A DNA stretch of 64,000 bases from Peteryoungia ipomoeae (GCF_004912165.1 NZ_STGV01000001.1:62001-126000); one strand, 5' to 3'. Counted from the first letter of the stretch, positions 26,754 to 36,243 are shown. Translations and numbers: made by a program. The notes: generated by a model not told the origin, from the letters alone.

Positions 26754-29700
26754 ATGTCTTTGAACCGTCGGGGAAGTGCGTTGCTCGAACTGGTCTGCGA
26801 AAAGATCGCCGCTCTCGCTCTGCCTTCCTATGTGAAGGACAGTGAACTGCGCTATGTTGCCGTCAATCCGGCCTTTGCATCCCTTTTCGGCATGGAGGCG
26901 GAGATCTTTGTCGGGCAGACGGATCATCAGCTTTTCGGTCACGGTCTTGATGCCATGCGCGACGATGCCGAGCGCCGTGTTCTCGTGTTCGGCGAAGACG
27001 ATCAGCTCGGCTTTCGCGCTCATCCGGACGAGGCGGTGCGTCTCTTGCGGATCGAACGCTTCTTTGGCGAAGACGATCAACTTTATCTTTTCGGATTCAT
27101 GGATGCAGCAGGCGAGGTACAGCAACCTCAAGGATATGCTGTTCCGTGGTCTGCGGAACTCGAGGTCTTCCGGTCCGTGCTGGATCAGCTGCCGGTCGCA
27201 GCCTTTGTCCGCGACAGCAGTCACAGGCTGGTGTTTGCCAATCAGGCATTCGCCGATCTCACGGGTGTGCCTCTGGATGTGCAGATGGGCCGGACGGAGC
27301 CGGAAATTTTCCCGTTCATCGGCGATGCTTATCACGAGGACAACGAGAGAATTCTGCAGGGCGGTCTTTCGGAAGAGCGGCGGGACGTGTTTCTGCGTCC
27401 GGATGGCACGCGTATTCCGACGCTTCGTCGTGTCGGGGCCTTGTGCACGCGGGACGGTTCGCAATTTCTGATTGGAACGATAACCGATCTCTCACTGGTG
27501 CGGCAGGGCGAGGAGAAGCTGACGGCGATCCGCCGCGAAGCCGAAAGCATGCGTCATTCCTTCCAGACCTTGCTGCTGTCGCTACCGGTCGGCATCATGC
27601 TGGTCGGGCCGGATCTCTTGATCGAATACGTCAATACAGCGCTCGTCGAAATGGCGGAGCTTGAGGATGGCATCGAGCTGCTTGGCATGCATTACCGGGA
27701 CTTCCTGCGTCGGGTGATGGCGCGGGCTAATCCCTTGATCACGCCGGCGGAATTGGACAGCCGGATCGACTATCGCATCGAGCAGATCATGAGCCTCGAT
27801 GACGGTCCCCTGATCGACGCGAAGACCCCTTCGGGACGCGCCTTGGCCGCCGGTAGCCGCAAGCTTGAAGGTGGCCGCATTCTGGTGACGTATTCCGATG
27901 TCAGCGACATGGTGGAACGCGAGGAGGAAACTCTCCTCTACCGCGCGGCCCTGGAGCAGATGCAGGTGCCGGTGTTCATTCGCGATACCGACCGCCGAAT
28001 GATCTACGTGAACGCCGCCTACGAGGAACTGCACCAGCAGCACCGCGCGGATATCTATGGGCTGACAGAGGCTGAGATGTGGCCTGACCGGGCAGACCAG
28101 CTCAGGCTCGAAAATGTCCGCTGTCTTGAACACGGTGAGGTTATCGAGCGTCCGAGCGATGTCGTGATCCGGGATGGCGAGGAAGTTTCGGTCATCACCC
28201 GCATCAACCGTATCACGACCGCCCAGAGCAAGCACTATCTGGTGGGATCGGTGACCGACGTCTCGGTCATCAAGCAGGGGCAGGAGGCTTTGAGGCAGGC
28301 ACAGGCCCATGCCGAAGCGCTTTACGAAGATCTTGTGGCGATGCTGCATATCATGCCGCTCGGCGTCGTGATCCTCAATTCGGATTATACGGTCGAGTTC
28401 GCCAATGAGAAATGCCGGGAGATCTGGGGCTGGCCCTCCGACATGGCGATCGATGGGATGAGCTTTCGCTCCTATTGTGAGCGCAATCATAGCATGGGCA
28501 AGGCCTGGCCCGGCCTGGAGTTCGAAGAGGGATATCGCCGCCGTATCGCGCAGTTCGATGCGCTGGAGGGGTCGCAGACCTCGGAACTCTGCTACGACGA
28601 CGGTCAGCAGGTGCTGGCGACCATCACGCGGCTGCGTGACCGCAAGATCCTTTTGACCTATTCCGACCTCACGGAGATGCGTCGCCGCGAAAAGGCGATC
28701 GACGAGGCACAGCAGCAGCTTGAGCGCATGGGGCAGCTCATGCAGGACACGATGCGGCTGACCTCGCAGGGCATTGCCGCGATCGAGAAAGGACGCATTG
28801 TCGAGGTCAATCCGGCATTCTCTCGTATTCTCGATTTGCCGGAAGATCTGGTGGCAGTGGGAAGCCGCTGGAGCGAAATGTTTGATTACTGCGCCAAACG
28901 CGGCGATTTCGGCGACGATCCCAGGGCAGCACTTGCACAGTGGCAGGCAAGTCTCAGGGCCTCGTCAGGCGTGTCGACGACCTTCTTTGCCGGCGGCAAG
29001 ACCTGGGTGAAGCTGGAAGCAACGTTCGGCGGCGCGCAAAGCTGCGTCATCGTCCTGACCGATGTGACCGAATTGAAGGTGCGTGAAGCGGAACTCGAAG
29101 TTCTCCTCGCGCGCAGCGAAGCCGCCGACAAGGCCAAGTCCGACTTTCTCGCCAATATGAGCCATGAGATCCGCACCCCGATGAATGGCGTGCTTGGCAT
29201 GGCAGAGCTTCTTTCCAAGTCCAATCTCGACAGCCGGCAGAAAACCTTCGTCGACATCGTGATGAAATCCGGCAATGCCCTGCTGACGATCATCAACGAC
29301 ATTCTCGATTTTTCGAAGATCGATGCCGGCCAGATGAAGCTTAGGAACGCGCCATTCGATCCGGTGGAAGCCATCGAGGATGTCGCGACCCTCCTGTCCG
29401 CGGCCGCCGCCGAAAAGGATATCGAGCTGGTCATTTCGGGTGAGCAGGCCGTCCGACACACTTTCCTTGGCGACGCAGGACGGTTCCGTCAGATCGTCAC
29501 CAATCTGCTCGGGAATGCGATCAAGTTTACCGAAAAAGGCCATGTCCATATCTACCTCTCCAGCGAGCCGCTGGCGGAGGGAATGGCAATGCTGAGCGTC
29601 AGCATTGCCGACACCGGTGTTGGCATCGCGCCGGACATGCAGGCACAGATCTTCGAGAAGTTCTCGCAGGCCGATACCTCTTCGACGCGCCGGCACGAGG

Positions 29701-30788
29701 GAACGGGCCTTGGCCTTGCGATCACGGCCGGACTGGTCAAACTCTTCGGCGGACAGGTTCAGGTGCATTCGGAACTCGGGCAGGGCTCCGTCTTCACGGT
29801 GGATCTGCCGCTGAAGGTGGTTGCCGAGCGCAGACGGCAGCAGGATCTGCCGGTCAATGTGCAGGGCGCGAGCGTGCTGGTCATCGACGACAATCCCGTC
29901 AACCGACAGATCCTCGGCGAGCAGCTTACCATGTGGGGTTTTGACGGCTATGCCGTCGAGAATGGCCCGCTCGGATTGCATATCCTCGACCAGGCCTATG
30001 AAAACGGCCTGAGGATCGATGCGGTGGTCATTGACTACCACATGCCCGAAATGAACGGTATCGATGTGGCGCGGGCAATCAGAGATGACCGTCGCTTCGA
30101 CGACATGCCGCTGATCTTTCTGACGTCGATGGATATGACGGCCAGCGAGGAGCTGTTCGAGAGCCTCAGGATCCAGGCGCATCTGATGAAGCCCGCCCGC
30201 GCCAACGTCCTGCGTCGTGCCATTATCGATGTCATTCGCACAGCGCGTCTTGCCAAGGAAAGAGGGGCGGCGCTGACGCATGCGCCCTTGATGCCGCGGA
30301 GCAAGCCGGTTGCCACCCTGGCGAACAGCTCCGGTCCTGATGCTGCCACCGCATCTTCGGCGGAGGCGCCAAAGGACGAGGTGCGGATCCTGATTGCCGA
30401 GGATAACGAGGTCAACCAGATCGTATTCAACCAGATCCTGGCGGGAAGCGGCATTCCGTATCGCATCGTTGCAAATGGCGCGCTGGCACTCGACGCCTGG
30501 CGGACGCATCGACCAGACCTGATCCTGATGGATGTCTCCATGCCCGTGATGAACGGTCACGAGGCAAGCCGGGCCATCCGGGCCGAGGAGGCGAGCGCAG
30601 GCGGCACGAGCCGCGTTCCAATCATCGGCGTGACCGCGCATGCGCTGGAGAGTGACCGCGAAGCCTGCAAGGCTGCCGGTATGGATGACTATCTGTCCAA
30701 GCCGATCTCGCCGGAGATGCTGATGCGCAAGATCGGCGAGTGGTATGATCTTGCGCCCGAACAACTCGCTGCTGCCCTTGCCGGTTGA
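26754..30788 (+). CDS. Hybrid sensor histidine kinase with about six PAS domains and two receivers
   Basis: A protein of 1344 residues with no clear transmembrane segment, so probably cytosolic. PAS-like units start near residues 20, 135, 270, 400, 525 and 660 (two carry the same FIRDTD/FVRDSS core). Then HisKA with SHEIRTPMNG (His804), HATPase (DTGVGI, GTGLGLAI), receiver 1 with Asp1094 and receiver 2 with Asp1260; no Hpt domain is present, so an outside phosphotransfer protein is needed. The ATG at 26754 has a poor ribosome site. It is divergent from mttB. Confidence 0.93.
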   Translation: MSLNRRGSALLELVCEKIAALALPSYVKDSELRYVAVNPAFASLFGMEAEIFVGQTDHQLFGHGLDAMRDDAERRVLVFGEDDQLGFRAHPDEAVRLLRIERFFGEDDQLYLFGFMDAAGEVQQPQGYAVPWSAELEVFRSVLDQLPVAAFVRDSSHRLVFANQAFADLTGVPLDVQMGRTEPEIFPFIGDAYHEDNERILQGGLSEERRDVFLRPDGTRIPTLRRVGALCTRDGSQFLIGTITDLSLVRQGEEKLTAIRREAESMRHSFQTLLLSLPVGIMLVGPDLLIEYVNTALVEMAELEDGIELLGMHYRDFLRRVMARANPLITPAELDSRIDYRIEQIMSLDDGPLIDAKTPSGRALAAGSRKLEGGRILVTYSDVSDMVEREEETLLYRAALEQMQVPVFIRDTDRRMIYVNAAYEELHQQHRADIYGLTEAEMWPDRADQLRLENVRCLEHGEVIERPSDVVIRDGEEVSVITRINRITTAQSKHYLVGSVTDVSVIKQGQEALRQAQAHAEALYEDLVAMLHIMPLGVVILNSDYTVEFANEKCREIWGWPSDMAIDGMSFRSYCERNHSMGKAWPGLEFEEGYRRRIAQFDALEGSQTSELCYDDGQQVLATITRLRDRKILLTYSDLTEMRRREKAIDEAQQQLERMGQLMQDTMRLTSQGIAAIEKGRIVEVNPAFSRILDLPEDLVAVGSRWSEMFDYCAKRGDFGDDPRAALAQWQASLRASSGVSTTFFAGGKTWVKLEATFGGAQSCVIVLTDVTELKVREAELEVLLARSEAADKAKSDFLANMSHEIRTPMNGVLGMAELLSKSNLDSRQKTFVDIVMKSGNALLTIINDILDFSKIDAGQMKLRNAPFDPVEAIEDVATLLSAAAAEKDIELVISGEQAVRHTFLGDAGRFRQIVTNLLGNAIKFTEKGHVHIYLSSEPLAEGMAMLSVSIADTGVGIAPDMQAQIFEKFSQADTSSTRRHEGTGLGLAITAGLVKLFGGQVQVHSELGQGSVFTVDLPLKVVAERRRQQDLPVNVQGASVLVIDDNPVNRQILGEQLTMWGFDGYAVENGPLGLHILDQAYENGLRIDAVVIDYHMPEMNGIDVARAIRDDRRFDDMPLIFLTSMDMTASEELFESLRIQAHLMKPARANVLRRAIIDVIRTARLAKERGAALTHAPLMPRSKPVATLANSSGPDAATASSAEAPKDEVRILIAEDNEVNQIVFNQILAGSGIPYRIVANGALALDAWRTHRPDLILMDVSMPVMNGHEASRAIRAEEASAGGTSRVPIIGVTAHALESDREACKAAGMDDYLSKPISPEMLMRKIGEWYDLAPEQLAAALAG

Positions 30789-30803
30789 GCGCCCGAGCTG
30801 CGT

Positions 30804-31523
30804 TTACGGCTTATCGCCGCGCAGCATTTCGCGCTTGCCGGCAAATCCGGGTTTCCGCTCGACTGTGAAACCGGCCGTCTGCAGATTTCGACGGACGAAG
30901 CCGGCCGCGGCATAGGTGGCAAAACTGCCGCCCGGGCGAGTGTGGTCGAATACCGCCTGCATCAACTCGAGAGACCACATCGCCGAATTGCGCGACGGCG
31001 CAAAGCCATCCAGAAACCAGGCATCGAAGATCAAAAGGGAAGCTGTCAGGCTTTCCAGTGCATCTCCGCAGACGACGCTGAGCCGGGTCTGCTCGTCGAG
31101 GTCAAGCAGGACGGTTCCCTCTGGTCTGTCTGGCCAGAGTGCGGTCAGCGCCTGCCGTTCCGCATCAAGCTCTGGCCAGTGGGCGAGGGCGCGATCGATG
31201 TCGGCCCGCTGCATCGGAAACAGTTCGAAGGAGACGAAGTGCAGAACGCCAGAGGAAGGCCGGGCGATCTTCCAGTGCCGCCAGGTCTCGCAGGCGTTGA
31301 GACCGGTGCCGAAGCCCAGTTCGCCGATGGTGAATTCAGCCTGTCCAGCCCAGCGATCCGGCAAGCCGTTGCCGGAAAGGAAAACGTGCCCGCATTCCAG
31401 CCGGCCGTCCGTCTGGCAATAAAAATGATCGCCAAAGGCGGTCGAATAGGGCATATCGCCGTTCTGCCAGGTGAGGGGGGAGGCGTTGCCTCTTTCGTCC
31501 GCATTCAGATCTGATTGGGTCAT
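30804..31523 (-). CDS. mnmD: tRNA (mnm5s2U34) methyltransferase, stand-alone MnmC1 domain
   Basis: A protein of 239 residues matching only the N-terminal methyltransferase half of E. coli MnmC: SAM motif GELGFGTGLNACE and DAWFLDGFAPSRNSAMW. It methylates the nm5 group at the wobble uridine of certain tRNAs. The adjacent divergent gene encodes a FAD oxidoreductase like the other MnmC half. Only two bases separate the two start codons, so promoters must lie within the opposite coding sequences. Confidence 0.9.
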   Translation of the reverse strand: MTQSDLNADERGNASPLTWQNGDMPYSTAFGDHFYCQTDGRLECGHVFLSGNGLPDRWAGQAEFTIGELGFGTGLNACETWRHWKIARPSSGVLHFVSFELFPMQRADIDRALAHWPELDAERQALTALWPDRPEGTVLLDLDEQTRLSVVCGDALESLTASLLIFDAWFLDGFAPSRNSAMWSLELMQAVFDHTRPGGSFATYAAAGFVRRNLQTAGFTVERKPGFAGKREMLRGDKP

Positions 31524-31525
31524 GC

Positions 31526-32698
31526 ATGTCCGATAAATTGCCGCAGCGCTCCGGTCAATCAGGCGCCGATCTTGTCATCATTGGTGGCGGGATCTTCGGG
31601 CTCTGGGCGGCGAGGAAAGCGGCGCAACGCGGACTTGATGTGCTTCTTCTTGATGCCGGGAGACTGGGCTCGGGAACCAGTGGCGGGCTTCTCGGTGCGC
31701 TGATGGCGCATATGCCGGACCGTTGGAACGCCAAGAAGCAGTTGCAGTTCGACGGTCTCGTGTCGCTGCCGTTTGAGATTGCCGCTTTGGAAGCGGAAAC
31801 GGGCCTTGAAACGGGATATCGTCGCACAGGTCGCCTCATTCCCTTGCCGAAGCCGCATCTGAGGCCGATTGCCGAGCGCCATGAACGTGAGGCCAGGCTG
31901 AACTGGCATCAGGGCGCGCACGCGTTTGCATGGTCCGTCATGGACAGTCCTGCCGTTGCCGGCTGGCCGGTCGAAGATTATTGCCAGGCTGGCCTCGTGC
32001 ACGACACATTGGCGGCGCGGGTTTCGCCCCGTCGCTTGACCGCCGCGATCGGGCAGGCCCTGCGCGATCATCAGCGGGTGGAGATCCGCGAAGGCGTGCA
32101 TGTGCTTGGGATCGACCCAAAGCGCAAGGTCATCCGGCTGGCCGACGGCGGTAGCCTCGGCTTCCAGTCGCTTGTTGTTGCAGCCGGTTGCGGCAGTTTT
32201 CCGCTGCTGTCCGATCTGGGGCCGGCCTTGAACGAGCCGCTCGGACGCCCTGTGAAGGGGCAGGCGGCGCTGTTGCGTGCCGAGATCGCCGATGACCTGC
32301 CTCTGCTTTACCTGGATGGCCTCTATGCCGTGCCGCATGAGGGGGGGCATGTCGCGATCGGCAGTACCAGCGAAAACAGCTTTGAAAACGCATTCAGCAC
32401 GGACGAGAAGCTCGCGGCGCTCATCGAAGCCGCCCGTCGCCTGGCGCCCCGCTTGCAAAAGGCCGAGGTGGTGGAGCATTGGGCGGGCCTGCGACCGAGA
32501 GCCGTTGGCGGCGATCCGGTGGTCGGCGCCCATCCGGACGCGCCTGACGTCTTTGCTCTCACAGGCGGCTTCAAGGTCAGCTTCGGGATCGGACATCTGC
32601 TGGCCGATGCGGTGCTCGACATGATTCTCGGTGTCCCTGTCGCACTGCCGGACAGCTATCTTCTTACCCATCACATTTCAGTTGCCAAGGGCGAATGA
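31526..32698 (+). CDS. FAD-dependent DAO-family oxidoreductase (candidate MnmC2)
   Basis: A protein of 390 residues: dinucleotide motif LVIIGGGIFGLWAA at the N-terminus, then the DAO fold and the C-terminal GLRPRAVGGDP region with FKVSFGIGHLLAD. It could be the FAD half of MnmC, which oxidatively removes the carboxymethyl group from cmnm5(s2)U34, given its neighbour mnmD. An amino-acid or glycine oxidase of the same fold is the alternative. Confidence 0.85.
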   Translation: MSDKLPQRSGQSGADLVIIGGGIFGLWAARKAAQRGLDVLLLDAGRLGSGTSGGLLGALMAHMPDRWNAKKQLQFDGLVSLPFEIAALEAETGLETGYRRTGRLIPLPKPHLRPIAERHEREARLNWHQGAHAFAWSVMDSPAVAGWPVEDYCQAGLVHDTLAARVSPRRLTAAIGQALRDHQRVEIREGVHVLGIDPKRKVIRLADGGSLGFQSLVVAAGCGSFPLLSDLGPALNEPLGRPVKGQAALLRAEIADDLPLLYLDGLYAVPHEGGHVAIGSTSENSFENAFSTDEKLAALIEAARRLAPRLQKAEVVEHWAGLRPRAVGGDPVVGAHPDAPDVFALTGGFKVSFGIGHLLADAVLDMILGVPVALPDSYLLTHHISVAKGE

Positions 32699-32867
32699 AT
32701 TTCGCTGGAGCCTCCCCAAATACCTAGGGCTATTCGGGAATTTTGCCCGTCGTCTCACGGCTTTGGCATCGGCGCGTTCGTCAAGCTGTCATGCAAATCA
32801 CCTAACCGATCGGCTTCAACGGTCATTGCTAAAATGGCGGACAGGAACCGAGCGGTAGAGGGCATGC

Positions 32868-33575
32868 ATGCGCTATGCGATTTGTTTCACGCCGTCTGCG
32901 GGCGAAGCGCTGGCGATTGCCGGTGCAAGCTGGCTCGGGCGCAGCGTCTATTCGGGGTTGGCGGTTGAACATCCAAACTTGCGCGGCATGGGGATGCACG
33001 AGGTTGCCTTCCATACGGCCCTGCCGCGCCGCTTCGGTTTCCACGCCACGTTCAAGGCGCCGTTCCGCCTCAGTCCAGGAACAACCGAGCAGTCGCTTTT
33101 GCGGGCATTGATGGAGTTTGCGGGTCAGATGCAGCCCGTAGCGCTCAATGGCCTGACCGTGGGGCGGATCGGTGAAGTCTACGGGCTCATTCTGGATCGG
33201 CCTTGCGCTGCGATCGACCATCTGGCTGGCTCGATCGTTCAGGCGTTCGATGGCTTCCGCTCTCCGCTCAGCGAGGCGGAGATTGAACGGCGCAACCCGG
33301 ACCGGCTATCGGCGGCGCAATTCTCCAACCTCAATCGTTGGGGACATGCTTATGTGATGGACGAATTCCGCTTTCACATGACCCTGACCGGGCCGCTGCT
33401 CGGGCGCGATTTTGCTCGCATCGAAGAGGCCCTGAAGAGCCACTTCGCGCCGGCATTGGCCGAGCCGGTCACGGTTGATCATCTGGCACTTTTCGTCGAG
33501 CCGGAAAAGGGAGCACCCTTCCACGTGCATTCCCTGCACCCCATGGGGCAGATTGCCAGCCGAAGGTTCGCCTGA
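32868..33575 (+). CDS. DUF1045 protein (2H phosphoesterase-like)
   Basis: A protein of 235 residues with two HxT motifs, FGFHATFKAPF and FRFHMTLTGPL, the catalytic pair of 2H phosphoesterases. DUF1045 proteins are often found in phosphonate (phn) operons, but none is visible here; instead puuE follows 87 bases downstream. GGTAGAGGG precedes the ATG; another ATG at 32864 is out of frame. A cyclic-phosphate substrate is inferred. Confidence 0.85.
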   Translation: MRYAICFTPSAGEALAIAGASWLGRSVYSGLAVEHPNLRGMGMHEVAFHTALPRRFGFHATFKAPFRLSPGTTEQSLLRALMEFAGQMQPVALNGLTVGRIGEVYGLILDRPCAAIDHLAGSIVQAFDGFRSPLSEAEIERRNPDRLSAAQFSNLNRWGHAYVMDEFRFHMTLTGPLLGRDFARIEEALKSHFAPALAEPVTVDHLALFVEPEKGAPFHVHSLHPMGQIASRRFA

Positions 33576-33662
33576 AGCGTCACGGCATTCTCTCATCGTT
33601 TTGCCACTCGACAGTCTGGCCTTGCGCCAATAGCCTCGTCAGAAACTTGACGAGGTGAACAT

Positions 33663-34583
33663 ATGTCGACTGCTCCCTATCCGCGCGATCTCATCGGTTA
33701 TGGTCGCACCACGCCAGATCCGAAATGGCCCGGCGATGCGCGGATCGCGGTGCAGTTTGTCGTGAATTACGAGGAGGGCGGCGAAAGCTGTATTCTCGAT
33801 GGCGATCCGGCGTCCGAGAACCTGCTGTCGGAAATCGTCGGCGCCCAACCCTGGCCAGCCCAGCGCAATCTCAACATGGAATCGATCTATGAATATGGTT
33901 CGCGCGCCGGCTTCTGGCGGCTCTGGCGCATGTTCACCGAGCGCCGCGTGCCGGTGACCGTCTATGGCGTGACGCTCGCCATGGCGCGCAATCCGGAGGC
34001 GGTTGCCGCGATGAAGGAAGCCGATTGGGAGATCGCCAGCCACGGCTATCGCTGGCTCGAATACAAGGATTTTCCGGAAGACGTCGAGCGGGAGCACATC
34101 CGCGAAGCGGTGCGGCTGCACACGGAGCTGACAGGCTCGCATCCGCGCGGCATGTATCAGGGCAAGCCGTCCGACAACACGCTGCGCCTCGTCATGGAGC
34201 AGGGCGGCTTCCTCTATTCCTCCGACAATTATTCCGACGACCTGCCGTTCTGGGTGCCGGATCTCGACGGCAAACCCTTCCTGATCATTCCCTATACGCT
34301 CGAAACTAACGACATGCGCTTTGCCACGCCGCAGGGGTTCAACTCCGGCGACCAGTTCTTCACCTATCTGAAGGACGCCTTCGACGTGCTTTACGAGGAG
34401 GGCAAGAACGGCAACCCAAAGATGATGTCGGTTGGCCTGCATTGCCGCCTCGTGGGGCGGCCGGGGCGGGCTGCAGCGCTGGCGCGGTTCATCGATTACG
34501 TCACGAGCCACGAGAAGGTCTGGGTGCCCAAGCGCATCGAGATCGCCGAGCATTGGCATAAGGTTCGCAAGCCGGTGTGGTAA
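33663..34583 (+). CDS. puuE: Allantoinase, PuuE type
   Basis: A metal-independent allantoinase of the polysaccharide-deacetylase fold, 306 residues. It hydrolyses S-allantoin to allantoate. Motifs NYEEGGE, SHGYRW and LHCRLVGRPGR are as in Pseudomonas PuuE. GACGAGG precedes the ATG. It is the first ureide gene from the left; uraD and alc lie about 3 kb on, separated by an AT-rich islet, a LysR gene and the DUF1989 gene. Confidence 0.94.
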   Translation: MSTAPYPRDLIGYGRTTPDPKWPGDARIAVQFVVNYEEGGESCILDGDPASENLLSEIVGAQPWPAQRNLNMESIYEYGSRAGFWRLWRMFTERRVPVTVYGVTLAMARNPEAVAAMKEADWEIASHGYRWLEYKDFPEDVEREHIREAVRLHTELTGSHPRGMYQGKPSDNTLRLVMEQGGFLYSSDNYSDDLPFWVPDLDGKPFLIIPYTLETNDMRFATPQGFNSGDQFFTYLKDAFDVLYEEGKNGNPKMMSVGLHCRLVGRPGRAAALARFIDYVTSHEKVWVPKRIEIAEHWHKVRKPVW

Positions 34584-34918
34584 GGGCTAAAATCAGCAGC
34601 TGATTTTTCATCAGCTGTATCGTGTGTGATTTCATACAGTTAAGGAATTTTATCTACCTGTTTTCTGTGATTTTGTACAAATTTCATTTGACGGGGTGGT
34701 CAAATGGGGGTAACTACTAAAAATGCGTTAATCCGCTTGTCTTCATTTCCAATGAGTGTCATAAAAAAGCACGCCAGAAATTCTTTTGACGTGCCATTGT
34801 GCGTTTGCATCGGTGTTTTGGTCTGCCGATTGGCAAGCCGTTCGCCCGATACGGTACCCTTGCAAGTCCGTAGCTAGCGCCCTTTGGCCTTTTTGACAAG
34901 ACCAAGAGGTAAATGCAA
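34584..34918. other. AT-rich intergenic stretch
   Basis: 335 bases, clearly AT-richer than its surroundings, between puuE and a small YjzC-like gene. A minus-strand GCACG/CGTGC hairpin followed by six T (about 34765-34795) looks like a weak terminator without an obvious gene. No coding frame is supported. The composition suggests foreign origin. Confidence 0.45.
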
Positions 34919-35095
34919 ATGACAGACAAGACATATCGACCGGGTGAACTGGCTCCAAGATCGGGCCAGTACACTATCACTGGACCAAGGGGCGGTCAGG
35001 GCCCTGAGCGTACCGTGGTTAAGGGTGAGCCGCTTCCACCAACACCCAAAGCTGGTTCATCCTATCGACTGACTGACCCTACCCGGACGAAGTAG
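34919..35095 (+). CDS. Small YjzC-like protein
   Basis: A protein of 58 residues, basic and Pro/Gly-rich. TYRPGELAPRSGQYTI near the start resembles the YjzC family of Bacillus (RPGxxAPxxGxY). The function of that family is unknown. AGAGG precedes the ATG. A stem (35107-35115 with 35125-35133) follows 12 bases after the stop. It lies in an AT-rich islet with a truncated antitoxin-like gene, suggesting transfer. Confidence 0.55.
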   Translation: MTDKTYRPGELAPRSGQYTITGPRGGQGPERTVVKGEPLPPTPKAGSSYRLTDPTRTK

Positions 35096-35106
35096 ATTTG
35101 ACATTG

Positions 35107-35133
35107 CGCACGGCAGGTATCGCTTGCCGTGCG
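35107..35133 (+). terminator. Hairpin after the YjzC-like gene
   Basis: Perfect 9-base arms (CGCACGGCA/TGCCGTGCG) with a 9-base loop, followed by a weak T-tract. It is a possible terminator or the leader of the following gene remnant. Confidence 0.5.
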
Positions 35134-35154
35134 TTGTCGAAGTGGGGGTGTCCG

Positions 35155-35334
35155 ATGACTAGTTTGGCTTCGCTAAAGTCTAGCCTATTGCAAAACCCGG
35201 AGTTTCGGGCCGAATATACAAAAGCCTGCGTTGAGTATCAGGCGCTTGAAGCCGAAATTGCGGCTTCCGCCAACAGCCAGTCGCGCAAGATTGCGGCGGG
35301 TTGCGACAATTCAGGGCCTGACAGCAGCCAGTAG
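35155..35334 (+). pseudogene. Truncated XRE/HigA-type antitoxin gene (5' remnant)
   Basis: With GGGGGTG upstream, the ATG at 35155 opens a frame reading LKSSLLQNPEFRAEYTKACV, the N-terminal pattern of many XRE-family antitoxins. The helix-turn-helix that should follow is missing: from about 35240 the frame runs antisense through the 3' end of the convergent LysR gene to a stop at 35334. A deletion or insertion joined the two. The match covers only about 35 residues. Confidence 0.45.
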
Positions 35335-36116
35335 GACTTGTCCGCGTCGGCCGCTTCGTCGAACAGGACCGTCAGTGATCCGGCCGCCAGGTGATCGCCG
35401 ATCAGGGCTGTCGGGCAGAGGCCGATGCCGAGGCCTGACAGGACCGAACTCACCAGAAGATTGAAGTCCGCATAGAGCGGGCCCGAGGGTGTCGGGCCTT
35501 CGACGCCGCGTGCTGACAGCCAGGTCTGCCAAGCGGCCTCGGTCGCGTCGTGCAGCAAGTCAAGGTTCAGGAGATCGGACGGTGTTGTGATTGATCCGCG
35601 GCGTTGCAGATAGGCCGGCGAGCAGGTTGGGCGGGTGGCCGCCGGCAGGATCTGGTCGACGCGGCCCGGCGGCCGTTTGCCGTGCCGGACCAACAGATCC
35701 GTGCCGGCTTCATCCGGCGTCAGCGCGCCGAGCGGATAGACGATCGAGACCTGGATCTCGGGATGATCAGCCCGAAAGCGGGGCAGGCGCGGTCCGAGCC
35801 AGTGGTTCACGACCGAGGGTTTGCAGGCAAGGCTGACGCGCAGTCCGCTGCGGCGGGCCGTGAGACGCTCCACCGCACGGGCGATGTGGCCAAGGCCTTC
35901 CGAGCAGGCGGCGCCCAGTTCGCGGCCGTCCGCTGTCAGGCGCACGCCCCGCGCGCGGCGTTCGAAGAGGGCAAGCCCCAGCCAGTCCTCCAGCGCCTTG
36001 ACATGCTGGCTGACGGCCGCTGCCGTCATGCCGAGTTCCTTTCCGGCCTGCAGAAAGCTTTCGCGGCGCGCGGCCGCCTCGAAGGCGCGCAGTGTGGAGG
36101 GTGGTGGCAGTTTCAT
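35238..36116 (-). CDS. LysR-family regulator (GcvA-like)
   Basis: A protein of 292 residues: LysR winged helix (SFLQAGKELGMTAAAVSQHV), then the effector domain. The ATG at 36116 is at the family's normal position; the frame stays open 12 codons further. It is divergent from the DUF1989-uraD-alc genes, so it is the likely local regulator of ureide genes. Its 3' end overlaps a truncated antitoxin-like frame. Confidence 0.9.
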   Translation of the reverse strand: MKLPPPSTLRAFEAAARRESFLQAGKELGMTAAAVSQHVKALEDWLGLALFERRARGVRLTADGRELGAACSEGLGHIARAVERLTARRSGLRVSLACKPSVVNHWLGPRLPRFRADHPEIQVSIVYPLGALTPDEAGTDLLVRHGKRPPGRVDQILPAATRPTCSPAYLQRRGSITTPSDLLNLDLLHDATEAAWQTWLSARGVEGPTPSGPLYADFNLLVSSVLSGLGIGLCPTALIGDHLAAGSLTVLFDEAADADKSYWLLSGPELSQPAAILRDWLLAEAAISASSA

Positions 36117-36243
36117 GTCGTCATGGATAAGCCAGGCTTGGCCATCGGGCAAGGAGAAGCCGCGTTGTCAGCAGCGCGTGCTTGCGGCACCTTATCGGCA
36201 CATCCTTCCTGTTCCACCCCTTACTGCCAGTCCGGAGCATGCC

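Noticed and set aside
35821..36243. Long N-terminal extension of the DUF1989 protein
   Set aside because: It runs antisense through the LysR gene and is Arg/Ser-rich; the ATG at 36244 has CGGAG upstream and matches family length.
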